Positions 27,586 to 36,207 of a DNA stretch of 64,000 nucleotides are shown here, piece after piece. Position numbers and translations under genes: made by a program. The notes beneath the pieces were generated by a model that saw only the letters and a list, made by a program, of their open reading frames with translations, searched no databases and had not been told where the DNA came from. Every line of letters starts with the position of its first letter. Positions within the stretch are counted from its first letter, which is position 1. Origin of the DNA: Paenibacillus sp. FSL H7-0326 (GTDB taxonomy: Bacteria > Bacillota > Bacilli > Paenibacillales > Paenibacillaceae); assembly GCF_001955535.1 (NCBI RefSeq), contig NZ_MPVN01000003.1, positions 62,001-126,000 of the forward strand. Reading direction: 5' to 3'.

Positions 27586-28794
27586 GATGAAGACACCTGT
27601 TTCCTTTCTTTCACTGATGTATTCCTGCTTCTGTTCATGTTATAGGTGATGATAAGAGCCGTCAACAGAACGATGGAACCAAGGATATACGGTAAGTGCA
27701 GATGCCAGTCAAACAAAATACCCGCAAGTAAAGGTCCAAGAATGGTACCAAGGCTGGTATAGGTAGTGTTCAATCCTGAAGCATATCCTTGTCTGTCACC
27801 TGCTGCGTTTGATATGAGTGTGCTGAGTGTAGGTCTCAAAAAGGCATTAAACGCAAAGAACAGGGAAGAGACGATCAACAAATAAACTAGATTGACTTGG
27901 AAGAGCATTAGCAATAATGAAATTGAGGTCATGATTAACGACAGCCTAATGAGCCCAATTTCCCCAATCCATTTTATAAAACGATGCAGGAGCCACACTT
28001 GAACGATAATCCCAATGATGGCTCCAGTGGTAATGACTATTGAGATTTGTGCGGCTGTATAGCCGTATTTTTGTTCAACGAAGAGTGCATAGACGGTCTC
28101 ATAATTTACCAAGCCAAAGGTAATAACAAAGATTAAGATGAGATAAGGGAAATATGGAGTTCTAAATGACTGTGAGATCTGCTGCCCAAGAGGTTCCCGT
28201 ACTTTATTACGTGCTGCTAGCCGCTTATCATCTGTAAGAGTCTCTGGCATGAGAAGAGTCAGAGCGGTGGCAATAAGTCCGAGTCCTGCTGCGACAAAAT
28301 ATGGAACCCTTATCCCAAATTTCGGCAATGATTCCTCCGAGACCAGGTCCGAGGACCATTCCCAGATTCATCGCAGCTCCTAGATATCCCATGCCTTTGG
28401 CACGTGTGTCTGAGGTCGTGATATCAGCAACATAAGCCATATTGGAAGGAACCATGAATCCTAGCCCCATTCCTCCAATGAAACGAGCGAGATACAAGAG
28501 AGGCAGCGAATTGGATATAGCAAACATGAAATCAGAGATGACCGTGAGAAACAGTCCGAACATGATCATTTTTTTACGTCCCATCTGGTCTGAGAGCTTG
28601 CCGCCAATCGGGGAAAATATAAATTGTGCCGCACCGAAGGCAGCGACAAGAAATCCAGCAGCCGCTCCCGCAGCATCGAATTGCTTCAGATACTCCGGCA
28701 AAATAGGAATAACCATGCCTTGACCCAGCAAAGCGATAAACAAGTTAAGCATCAAGATAAAAAGCGGAAATTTCGTGGATCGATATAAGCTCAT
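27582..28794 (-). pseudogene. MFS drug-efflux transporter interrupted by a +1 frameshift
   Basis: The N-terminal part reads from 28794 and has MFS segments 1-5, including FSPIGGKLSDQMGRKK, the loop-2 signature, and GPGLGGIIAE at the end of segment 5. The C-terminal part continues from about 28328 in another frame with FGIRVPYFVAAGLGLIATAL, exactly what normally follows. Removing one A from the GAAATTT run (minus strand, about 28317-28322) restores a protein of about 403 residues. Either the gene is broken or the base is a sequencing error in a short homopolymer. The family is NorA/MdtG-like efflux. It is cotranscribed with the TetR gene. Confidence 0.8.
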
Positions 28795-28822
28795 AATTCT
28801 TCTCCTTGAAAACGCGTTTATG

Positions 28823-28854
28823 GTTTACAGATTGTAAACTTTACATCATGTAAA
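28823..28854. promoter_or_regulatory. Two adjoining operator palindromes for the TetR regulator
   Basis: GTTTACA-GAT-TGTAAAC (28823-28839) and TTTACAT-C-ATGTAAA (28840-28854) abut directly upstream of the exporter ribosome site. They share the half-site TGTAAA. Tandem palindromes in this position fit binding by two TetR dimers. Confidence 0.65.
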
Positions 28855-28954
28855 CCATTATAAGAAAAAAAGAGAAGGTTGTATATTAAAAACTTAACAT
28901 TTGTTTGGTAGAGGAGAAATGCATATTATTCAGGTCAAATCATAATTTATAGAT

Positions 28955-30604
28955 TTACTTTTTGGAGAAAAGAAGTGGTTTTATGGCAAATGCCAGCTGA
29001 AATCTTAAACTCTGCATACTTTCTTTTAGAGGAACACCCGTAATTTTTTCGCATTTTTCTAAACGATATATAACCGTGTTGCGATGAATGTATAGCTCCT
29101 TGGCTGTATCAAGCAGATGGCAGTGGTTTTTATAATAGACATGAAGCGTCTTAAGCAGCTCTTCTCGTTCATTTTCATTTAGAGTCAGGAAGCCTTTAAA
29201 TGTATCCTCATAGAAATGTTTAAGCTCTTCCACAGGTAGCATTCGAAACAAATATCCTACATCATTTGATTGATAGGTGTGAACAAAGCGTGGCTTCCCC
29301 ATTTGTTGACCGTAGGTTAAAGCTTTTGCTGCTTCCTCATAGCTAAAACGAATGTCCAAGATATGGGTGAATAAGTTACCTGCTCCAAAAGAGAAGCTCA
29401 TTCCTTCATTGTTGTATAAAAAGTTCGATAATTCCTCAAGTTTGCGGACAAATACGATTTCATCCCACTTCAATTCCTCCACGTAGAACAGGCTGATAAA
29501 CTGGTCGCTTTTTGTGAACATTGTAAAAGGGATGCCGAGCAGCGAAATTCTCCTTTTAATCAACTCATATTTTTTATCACGAAGAGATATGGCTGTTTCA
29601 TCAAAAGATAGGGAAGGTTGCTTCAAATAATTCGAAATCTCATCCTCTTTTGCGATACATAAGAGCATACTTCTTGAGGCATCAAGGCCATATTTTTTTC
29701 CTCTGTGCAATGCCTCTTGGTCAGATATGAATCCATCGATTAAATCGGAGAAAAATTCATTCTTGTATCTTCGAGAGCGCTCTTTAACGGCCTGGTTTTT
29801 TGAAAATTCCATCCCAATTACATGCGCAGCCTGTTCTATTGCGATCATTAACAATTTATCCATCTTCCAATCGCGGTTTAGTTGTATGATATACCCTTCA
29901 TTACGGTAGGTATGAATCGGAAAGACAGTCATGTATCTATAATCCGTTGCAAGCGAATGGACAAGGCCGAGTGTATCAGGTTCTTTGTTACTAAAGGGTA
30001 CTTGTAAAGCAGATAGGATGTTGTTTAGTAAGCTTCGTATCATTCCATCCTGAAAGTGTTCGCTTTCTTCAACAATCTGCAGCCTGTGGCTCAGTAAAAT
30101 TACTGGGGCGGACAGTATACCAGCGAGCGTTTCTATAATAAGTGCCATTCCCTTTCCTTGCAAAGTCATTGAGCTGAACTGCTTGTTAATCGAAATTGCA
30201 TATTGAAGCTCATGATTTTTATTCTCTAACAGATAGCCAGTCGATTGTTCTAGAATTTCTCCTAGCGAATGATTAACAGAGGAAAGCTCAATAATGGGGA
30301 AGCTAAGAGATTCGGCTTTCTCTAAAACGGACTTGGGTATGTCGAGTTTAAAGCGTTTGGTCTTCACGGCAAGACCTGAGCAGCCCAGCTTGTCCATCTG
30401 TTGAATCAAATCCATCATAAGCGCGGGTTCTTTTTTCATGAAATAACCATTAGAGAGAAGCAGCTGTCCCGGTTTGACGTAGTGAATGATGTCAGGAGCA
30501 TCCATCAGATTCACTGAATCAACTAATCGATCAAGTCCCAATTTGCCAGTAAGAAGCACGGATTTTGAGAATATAGGATTACTTAATAGCTGCTTTAAAT
30601 ACAA
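28955..30604 (-). CDS. PucR-family transcriptional regulator
   Basis: A 549-residue regulator with an N-terminal PucR/purine-catabolism domain (about 1-125), a central GGDEF-like CdaR domain and the C-terminal HTH_30 helix-turn-helix HLLDTAKELYIHRNTVIYRLEKCEKITG. The TTG at 30604 is chosen because AAGGGGG lies eight bases upstream; an open frame continues upstream, but that region has the A/T-rich look of a promoter. It is divergent from an importer and amidohydrolase operon and probably controls it. PucR proteins usually sense purine or amide catabolites. Confidence 0.87.
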   Translation of the reverse strand: MYLKQLLSNPIFSKSVLLTGKLGLDRLVDSVNLMDAPDIIHYVKPGQLLLSNGYFMKKEPALMMDLIQQMDKLGCSGLAVKTKRFKLDIPKSVLEKAESLSFPIIELSSVNHSLGEILEQSTGYLLENKNHELQYAISINKQFSSMTLQGKGMALIIETLAGILSAPVILLSHRLQIVEESEHFQDGMIRSLLNNILSALQVPFSNKEPDTLGLVHSLATDYRYMTVFPIHTYRNEGYIIQLNRDWKMDKLLMIAIEQAAHVIGMEFSKNQAVKERSRRYKNEFFSDLIDGFISDQEALHRGKKYGLDASRSMLLCIAKEDEISNYLKQPSLSFDETAISLRDKKYELIKRRISLLGIPFTMFTKSDQFISLFYVEELKWDEIVFVRKLEELSNFLYNNEGMSFSFGAGNLFTHILDIRFSYEEAAKALTYGQQMGKPRFVHTYQSNDVGYLFRMLPVEELKHFYEDTFKGFLTLNENEREELLKTLHVYYKNHCHLLDTAKELYIHRNTVIYRLEKCEKITGVPLKESMQSLRFQLAFAIKPLLFSKK

Positions 30605-30767
30605 GCGCAGTACCCCCTTATAATAAATTGTGTAATGAAAGATAACATAAATTACTTGGTTTTGGAATGTTTTTGTTATATAAGTCTGAAAACACAAGAA
30701 AAAATTAGATTTTATGTACAATGACGAACATTATTCATTTAGATACAATGAAAAAAGAATAAAAGAA

Positions 30768-30782
30768 GTCAGAAAATCTGAC
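30768..30782. promoter_or_regulatory. Palindrome GTCAGA-AAA-TCTGAC upstream of the importer operon
   Basis: A perfect 6-3-6 inverted repeat between a candidate -10 TACAAT (30744-30749) and the importer start. Its position downstream of the probable transcription start would suit a repressor site or an mRNA hairpin. Binding by the divergent PucR protein is only a guess. Confidence 0.4.
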
Positions 30783-30821
30783 ATATTAAAGACTGTATTG
30801 AAAGTTTAGGGGGGGATTCTA

Positions 30822-31805
30822 TTGCTGATTACGAGAAAACATGCTTCTGTATTTAACAAAAAGAGAGGATCACCGAAGACGGGAGTTCTTAAAAGAAATG
30901 CAAAGCTTATCCGTAAAAATCCGGTATTGCTGTTCATGATGCTGCCAGGAATCATTTATCTGATCATTAACAATTATTTACCGATGTTTGGTATTTTCAT
31001 TGCATTTAAAGACATCAATTTCGCCAAGGGTATTTGGGGTAGTGAATGGGTGGGGTGGAGTAATTTTACTTACTTGTTTAGCTCTCAGGATGTATTGCGA
31101 ATCACAAGAAACACGATTTTGTATAACGGGGCTTTTATCATCCTGGGAACAACGGCTTCCATTACCGTAGCGATTCTATTAAACGAAATCAAAACCAGAA
31201 TCCTTGCAAGATTTTATCAGAGCGTTATTCTTCTCCCATATCTCATCTCCATGGTAGTCATTGCATATCTAGTACTCGCTTTTCTCAATGAAGAGAATGG
31301 CTTTATTAATCAAAGTCTGCTTCCATTGCTCGGACAAGACCCTGTGTCATGGTATACCTCGCCTGAGTACTGGCCCTATATTCTTACCTTTGTTCACTTG
31401 TGGAAAATCATAGGTTATTCCTGCATCGTTTATTTAGCTGCGATCCTTGCCATTCCTCATGACCTTTATGAATCAGCAACTCTGGATGGTGCATCCAAAT
31501 GGAAGCAAATTTGGAGCATCACCCTGCCCATGATCACACCAACCATAATCGTACTGTTTCTTCTGGACGTTGGGCGTATTTTTTACTCTGATTTTGGTCT
31601 TTTCTACCAGGTTCCCCTGAATTCCGGCGCTTTGCAGCCCACGACCGATGTTATTGATACCTATGTGTACAGAGGGCTTATGACGTTTGGGGATTTAGGA
31701 ATGTCATCTGCAGCCGGGTTATACCAGTCCGTTGTCGGATTTATTCTAGTGGTAACGATGAATGGAATGGTGAGGAGAAGAAATAAAGACCTCGCACTGT
31801 TCTAG
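30822..31805 (+). CDS. ABC importer permease, LplB/YtcP-type first subunit
   Basis: A 327-residue permease of the LplB group of oligosaccharide importers. It begins at TTG after a run AGGGGGGG. Typical features are MLPGIIYLIINNYLPMFGIFIAFKDINF near the N terminus and the coupling loop YESATLDGASKWKQIWSITLPM. It pairs with the 31820 gene product and, like others of this group, has no dedicated ATPase. Confidence 0.88.
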   Translation: MLITRKHASVFNKKRGSPKTGVLKRNAKLIRKNPVLLFMMLPGIIYLIINNYLPMFGIFIAFKDINFAKGIWGSEWVGWSNFTYLFSSQDVLRITRNTILYNGAFIILGTTASITVAILLNEIKTRILARFYQSVILLPYLISMVVIAYLVLAFLNEENGFINQSLLPLLGQDPVSWYTSPEYWPYILTFVHLWKIIGYSCIVYLAAILAIPHDLYESATLDGASKWKQIWSITLPMITPTIIVLFLLDVGRIFYSDFGLFYQVPLNSGALQPTTDVIDTYVYRGLMTFGDLGMSSAAGLYQSVVGFILVVTMNGMVRRRNKDLALF

Positions 31806-31819
31806 AAGGAGGCCCACAA

Positions 31820-32698
31820 GTGAAGGAAAACCGAATTTTCCAAACAATAACCCATATGGTATTAGCCGTTCTAAGTATGATGGCCCTATTTCCTTTTCTA
31901 TTGCTAGTATCCGCTTCATTGACGGATGAAAAAGCGATTCTGGAGCACGGTTACAGTCTGATCCCGGTGGAGTTCAGCTTGGACGCATACCGTTATCTAT
32001 TTGACCAGGCAGAGACCATCACGAGAGCTTACGGTATTACTGTGCTTGTGTCATTAGTAGGGACTTTCCTAGGCGTGCTGATTTCCACTTTGCTTGCTTA
32101 CCCATTGTCCAGAAGCACTTTGCCATTCCGAAATGCGTTTGCCTTCTTCGTATTTTTTACACTGCTGTTTAACGGAGGTTTGGTATCTTACTATCTCGTC
32201 TATACCGAATTGCTGAACTTGAAAGATACGATCTGGGCTTTATTGCTTCCTAACTTGTTGACCAATGGTTTTTTCATCCTTATCATGAAGAGCTTTTTCT
32301 CGGTATCTATACCTCCAGAAGTTGTAGAATCCGCATATGTCGACGGAGCAGGCGAGTGGAAAATTTATTACAAGATGGTGTTGCCGCTCTCGTTACCCAG
32401 CCTGGCTACAATCGGGCTCATGCTGCTCATATCTTATTGGAATGATTGGTATAACGGGCTGATCTTCATTAACGATGGTAAATTATTTAGTATCCAAAAT
32501 CTACTGAACCGCATGCTTGCCGATGTGCAGTATCTCCAGCAGAACAATTTGTCCGGGGCAGCTGTCAGTACTTCACTTCCTATTGGAAGCGTGAGAATGG
32601 CGATTGCTGTTATCGGTATTTTACCACTGGTTTTAACGTATCCATTCTTTCAGAAATTTTTTGTCAAAGGTTTAACGATTGGGGCTGTGAAGGGTTGA
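31820..32698 (+). CDS. ABC importer permease, YtcP/LplC-like
   Basis: Second permease, 292 residues, GTG start after AAGGAGG. Family features are PFLLLVSASLTDEKAILEHGYSLIPVEFSLDAY and the loop VVESAYVDGAGEWKIYYKMVLPLS. The C terminus KFFVKGLTIGAVKG is the usual end for this group. Confidence 0.9.
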   Translation: MKENRIFQTITHMVLAVLSMMALFPFLLLVSASLTDEKAILEHGYSLIPVEFSLDAYRYLFDQAETITRAYGITVLVSLVGTFLGVLISTLLAYPLSRSTLPFRNAFAFFVFFTLLFNGGLVSYYLVYTELLNLKDTIWALLLPNLLTNGFFILIMKSFFSVSIPPEVVESAYVDGAGEWKIYYKMVLPLSLPSLATIGLMLLISYWNDWYNGLIFINDGKLFSIQNLLNRMLADVQYLQQNNLSGAAVSTSLPIGSVRMAIAVIGILPLVLTYPFFQKFFVKGLTIGAVKG

Positions 32699-32761
32699 AG
32701 CGAAGATTGAGTGAGAACTCTTAAGATGAATGGGGTCTATTATGGAGGAGGGCGAAGGTAC

Positions 32762-34240
32762 ATGTTCAAGAAGCTGTTCAAGCCGGGAATTTACACACTT
32801 CTGTCGGTCTTCGTATTGTTAACGGGATGCGGTGTGAACGGCAGTGATAACGAACAAGCGGCAGCCGTAGAGGGGGAGTACGAGGTTGCTATGGCTTATC
32901 CAGTATTCGGAGATGTCAGTGATGTGTCACGCGTTGAAACGGCCATGAGTGAGCTGGCACAGCATAAAATTGGAGCTACTGTAAAACTGATTCCGATTAC
33001 GGGATCCAACTACGGCAACCAGATGAATCTCATGCTGGCCGGTAGCGAGAAGCTGGATCTCGTATATACCAGTGTATGGATGGGCTTTGAAACCCAGGCG
33101 AGCCGAGGACAGCTTCTACCAATGGACGAACTGCTATCGACTCACGGGGCGAAGATATTAAGCGAGGTTCCTTCCTATGGTCTGGAAGCCGGGCAAATTA
33201 AAGGAGAGACCTATGGTATTCCAAGCTTAAAGGGTTGGGCGCTCACGCCAAGTTTTGTTATCGGAACAGATATATTAAAAGAATTAAACATTAATTCCTC
33301 TGATATCCGTACCTGGACAGATCTTAGCTCTGTGCTTCAGAAGCTGAAGGAACAGAAGCCCGAAATTACGCCTATGGCTAGTTATAATACCTCCGAGGCT
33401 CCCGGAACCGCGATGATGTATTTTGATCCCCTGGGTCTTACTGCTGGCGTGCTGCCTTTTGAAGGAAAGGAGTATCAATTATTACAGGCTGCAGAGACAG
33501 AGCTTTTTAACGAGACCGTAAATCTTATGCGCTCGTGGTATCAACAAGGATACTTTAGCAAAGACATTGCTACAACTCAGGAAACAGCGGCCACGCTGGT
33601 TAAGAACGGAAAGGCCGCATCCTATATCCGCAACATTAACGACTGCTACTCTGAATCGGTACCGGCAGGAACTGAATTGACCTGCATCCCTATGGAGGAG
33701 CCTTACATGACACGTAACAGCATTTCTTCTAATATGATCTCCATTTCGAGAAATAGTGAGCAGCCAGAGAAAGCGATGCAGTTCATGGAACTGTTATATA
33801 CCGATTCAGAGATGATCAATCTTTTTGTGAATGGAGTAGAGGGAGTGCATTACGTCAAGCAAGGAGATCAGATCGCTTTGCCTGAAGGAAAGGACAGTAC
33901 AGGATATGCTTCAAATCCATCCCTGATCGGCAATAATTTCTTGACCTATGTGTGGTCTGGGAATGATCCGGATATGTGGACTGCCGTTCAGAAGACCAAT
34001 GACGCAGCGGTGAAATCAAGGGCAATGGGGTTCAGTTTTGATATCACGGGTGTCAAAAATGAGATTACCGCCGTTACAAATGTAGATAATCAATACAGCA
34101 CCGGATTTATGACGGGAATATCCGATCCGGCCTTGATACCGGAATACGTGTCCAAATTGAAAGCTGCGGGGATTGAAGACATCATCCAAGAGAAGCAGAA
34201 ACAGATGGATGAATGGCTTTTGACCAATAAAAAAGATTAA
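32762..34240 (+). CDS. ABC importer substrate-binding lipoprotein (LplA/YtcQ-like)
   Basis: A 492-residue solute-binding lipoprotein with lipobox VLLTGC. The ATG at 32762 is chosen over an earlier in-frame start at 32711 because GGAGGAG lies just before it and the signal peptide then starts MFKKLFKPG. It completes the importer with the two permeases upstream. LplA-type proteins usually bind oligosaccharides or uronate-containing sugars, yet the operon carries an amidohydrolase instead of a glycosidase, so the ligand may be different. Confidence 0.88.
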   Translation: MFKKLFKPGIYTLLSVFVLLTGCGVNGSDNEQAAAVEGEYEVAMAYPVFGDVSDVSRVETAMSELAQHKIGATVKLIPITGSNYGNQMNLMLAGSEKLDLVYTSVWMGFETQASRGQLLPMDELLSTHGAKILSEVPSYGLEAGQIKGETYGIPSLKGWALTPSFVIGTDILKELNINSSDIRTWTDLSSVLQKLKEQKPEITPMASYNTSEAPGTAMMYFDPLGLTAGVLPFEGKEYQLLQAAETELFNETVNLMRSWYQQGYFSKDIATTQETAATLVKNGKAASYIRNINDCYSESVPAGTELTCIPMEEPYMTRNSISSNMISISRNSEQPEKAMQFMELLYTDSEMINLFVNGVEGVHYVKQGDQIALPEGKDSTGYASNPSLIGNNFLTYVWSGNDPDMWTAVQKTNDAAVKSRAMGFSFDITGVKNEITAVTNVDNQYSTGFMTGISDPALIPEYVSKLKAAGIEDIIQEKQKQMDEWLLTNKKD

Positions 34241-34250
34241 GGATGGTGCT

Positions 34251-35222
34251 ATGTTTATGAATTATCCAGTTATTGATGTTCATCACCACATTATATCTAC
34301 TTCTCTTCAAGCCAAGCAGAGAGAGCTCGGCATGACCATTCCAAGCTTTATGCCCAAATGGACCCCTGAAATCGGAATAGACAAAATGGATCTCGCAGGT
34401 ATAACATACTCGATCTTGTCTGCACCAAGTGATCTTACCTTTCTGAAACAAACCGATGCAAATCATATGGCCAGAAGTATTAATGAAGAGATTGCCTCAT
34501 ATATTGAACGCTACCCAGAGAGGTATGGAGGCTTTGCTACTATGCCGTTGCCTGATGCTGAGTCCGCTCTTAATGAAGTCAGCTATGCTCTTGATGAATT
34601 AAATCTGGACGGTGTTGCGATGCTGACTAGCTACCAAGGGAAATATTTGAGTCATCCGGACTATGAAGAGCTGCTTATGGAGCTGAATCGCAGGAAAGCG
34701 GTCGTTTTTCTGCACCCGATCCTAATCAAGGAGCATATTGCCGGTCTAAACCCAGCTTTGCTGGAAGGGACATTCGACACGACAAGGGCCGTAACCACCA
34801 TGGCAGTGCATCGCATTTTTGAAACTTATCCAGATGTCCGCTTTATTTTGCCTCATACAGGAGGGATGGTTCCCTATATTAAATGGCGGATTGCTCTAGC
34901 CGTTCTACAAGAGCAGTTCTTGCAAACGGAGCTAACGGGTGAAATGATTGACGAAGAGATAGCCAAGCTATCTAGCCTTTATTATGACAGCACGCTGAAT
35001 CTGGGTACGGTTCAGAAGCTGGTGGATCCTTCCCGCATTCTTTTTGGAGCGGACATTCCTTGGCCATCAGACAGCATTCTTAAGCTGCAGCGAGAGTCGG
35101 TCCTGACTGAAGCGGAGTCGATCAGCATCGATAATCTTAGGAAAATAGCATATCAAAATGCTTATACATTATTCCCGAGATTGGAGCGGCAGTTAAAGTT
35201 AATGGATGAAGTAGAGGTATAG
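34251..35222 (+). CDS. Amidohydrolase 2 family metal-dependent hydrolase or decarboxylase
   Basis: A 323-residue TIM-barrel amidohydrolase of the ACMSD/gamma-resorcylate decarboxylase group. The metal motif HHH (HxH, residues 11-13) opens the protein; further ligands appear in VFLHPI, ILPHTGG and the catalytic Asp in LFGADIPWPSD. Members either decarboxylate aromatic or unsaturated acids or hydrolyse lactones and amides. It lies 11 bp after the binding-protein gene, so it probably acts on the imported compound. The reaction is not determined. Confidence 0.85.
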   Translation: MFMNYPVIDVHHHIISTSLQAKQRELGMTIPSFMPKWTPEIGIDKMDLAGITYSILSAPSDLTFLKQTDANHMARSINEEIASYIERYPERYGGFATMPLPDAESALNEVSYALDELNLDGVAMLTSYQGKYLSHPDYEELLMELNRRKAVVFLHPILIKEHIAGLNPALLEGTFDTTRAVTTMAVHRIFETYPDVRFILPHTGGMVPYIKWRIALAVLQEQFLQTELTGEMIDEEIAKLSSLYYDSTLNLGTVQKLVDPSRILFGADIPWPSDSILKLQRESVLTEAESISIDNLRKIAYQNAYTLFPRLERQLKLMDEVEV

Positions 35223-35352
35223 GGCTGGACAAGTACAGAGATGGTTGTTATATGTTGTAGGTAGCACATCCATACAAATCATTTGACTGACATGCACCTT
35301 AGGCTAATGGTCAGCATAGTTTAGCCCATAAATAAAATATGGGAGGACAAAA

Positions 35353-36030
35353 ATGACATCTTCTTTAACTCAATATAAGTACAATTTTTATCGTTCTGAT
35401 AAGCCAATACCCTATGAAGAGGTTGCCGACTTAGGTGATGCTATTGATTTAAAGGATCTGCCAACAGATGAACAGCAAAAGCTCCTGAATTCAATGCCAC
35501 AATTCTTCATTACAACTCCAGACCCCGAGGAAGTCGGGTATACTTTTGTGGATTTGGAGAGTCATCTGAGCTTGCCAAACGAGCAGAATCTTGTCAATAA
35601 AGAATTTCATGCTCAAAGATTGCTAGGTGTTACAGTTCCCGAGTTTAAAGTCGTTCCTTGCAAAAAAACGTTTAAAACACCATTGGGTAAAGTTAATTTT
35701 ACTTATCCTTGCTTAAAAAGACGCGACTCTGAATTCTGTATCTATGCTTACATCTACTATCCAACGAATCTGGATCAATTTATTCTAAATGAGATGATCG
35801 CTTGTCTAGAATTTGCATCCATTACTGCGGCTGAAACAGCGACTTATACCTTTAATTCGACATCTGGTTCTCCAATTGAACGCGTCATCAAAGCCGTTCC
35901 TAAGACGTTGGAAATTTTTAAATCTACATTTAGTAACTGTGTTTCTAATGCAGAATCATGGGATCTTATCAAACATGATGTTGAGTATGGAGTGGATTAT
36001 GCTAGCATAAAACTGACCGATTGGTATTAA
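35353..36030 (+). CDS. Unrecognised 225-residue protein
   Basis: I do not recognise this protein. It has a good ribosome site (GGGAGG) before the ATG, no signal peptide and no obvious membrane segment. The central part contains PCKKTFKTPLGKVNFTYPCLKRRDSEFCIYAYIYY, with three cysteines and alternating hydrophobic residues suggesting beta strands; the C-terminal third looks helical and ends in a short acidic and aromatic tail. Length, reading frame and terminators on both sides support a real single-gene unit. Neighbours give no clue to function. Confidence 0.7.
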   Translation: MTSSLTQYKYNFYRSDKPIPYEEVADLGDAIDLKDLPTDEQQKLLNSMPQFFITTPDPEEVGYTFVDLESHLSLPNEQNLVNKEFHAQRLLGVTVPEFKVVPCKKTFKTPLGKVNFTYPCLKRRDSEFCIYAYIYYPTNLDQFILNEMIACLEFASITAAETATYTFNSTSGSPIERVIKAVPKTLEIFKSTFSNCVSNAESWDLIKHDVEYGVDYASIKLTDWY

Positions 36031-36040
36031 TCAATCCGTA

Positions 36041-36070
36041 GCACCTGTTAATTACGAGGTGCATGTTTTC
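36041..36070 (+). terminator. Weak terminator after the unrecognised gene
   Basis: GCACCT (36041-36046) pairs with AGGTGC (36057-36062), followed by ATGTTTTCTC. The stem is short, so a second hairpin at 36104 probably does most of the work. Confidence 0.5.
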
Positions 36071-36103
36071 TCTCGGCATTATGAAAAGGTCTCGTAAATT
36101 AAG

Positions 36104-36146
36104 AAGCATACAAAAGGCAGCCGACAAGCTGCCTTTTTGTATGCTT
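36104..36146. terminator. Bidirectional intrinsic terminator
   Basis: AAGCATACAAAAGGCAGC, a six-base loop, and GCTGCCTTTTTGTATGCTT form a nearly perfect 18-bp stem with A and T tracts inside the arms, between the convergent genes ending at 36030 and 36208. Confidence 0.88.
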
Positions 36147-36207
36147 AGTCTAGTTCCTCCTCTTCCAATCGGTGGACTCGGAACTTGCCAGGCTATTGAG
36201 TTTGATG

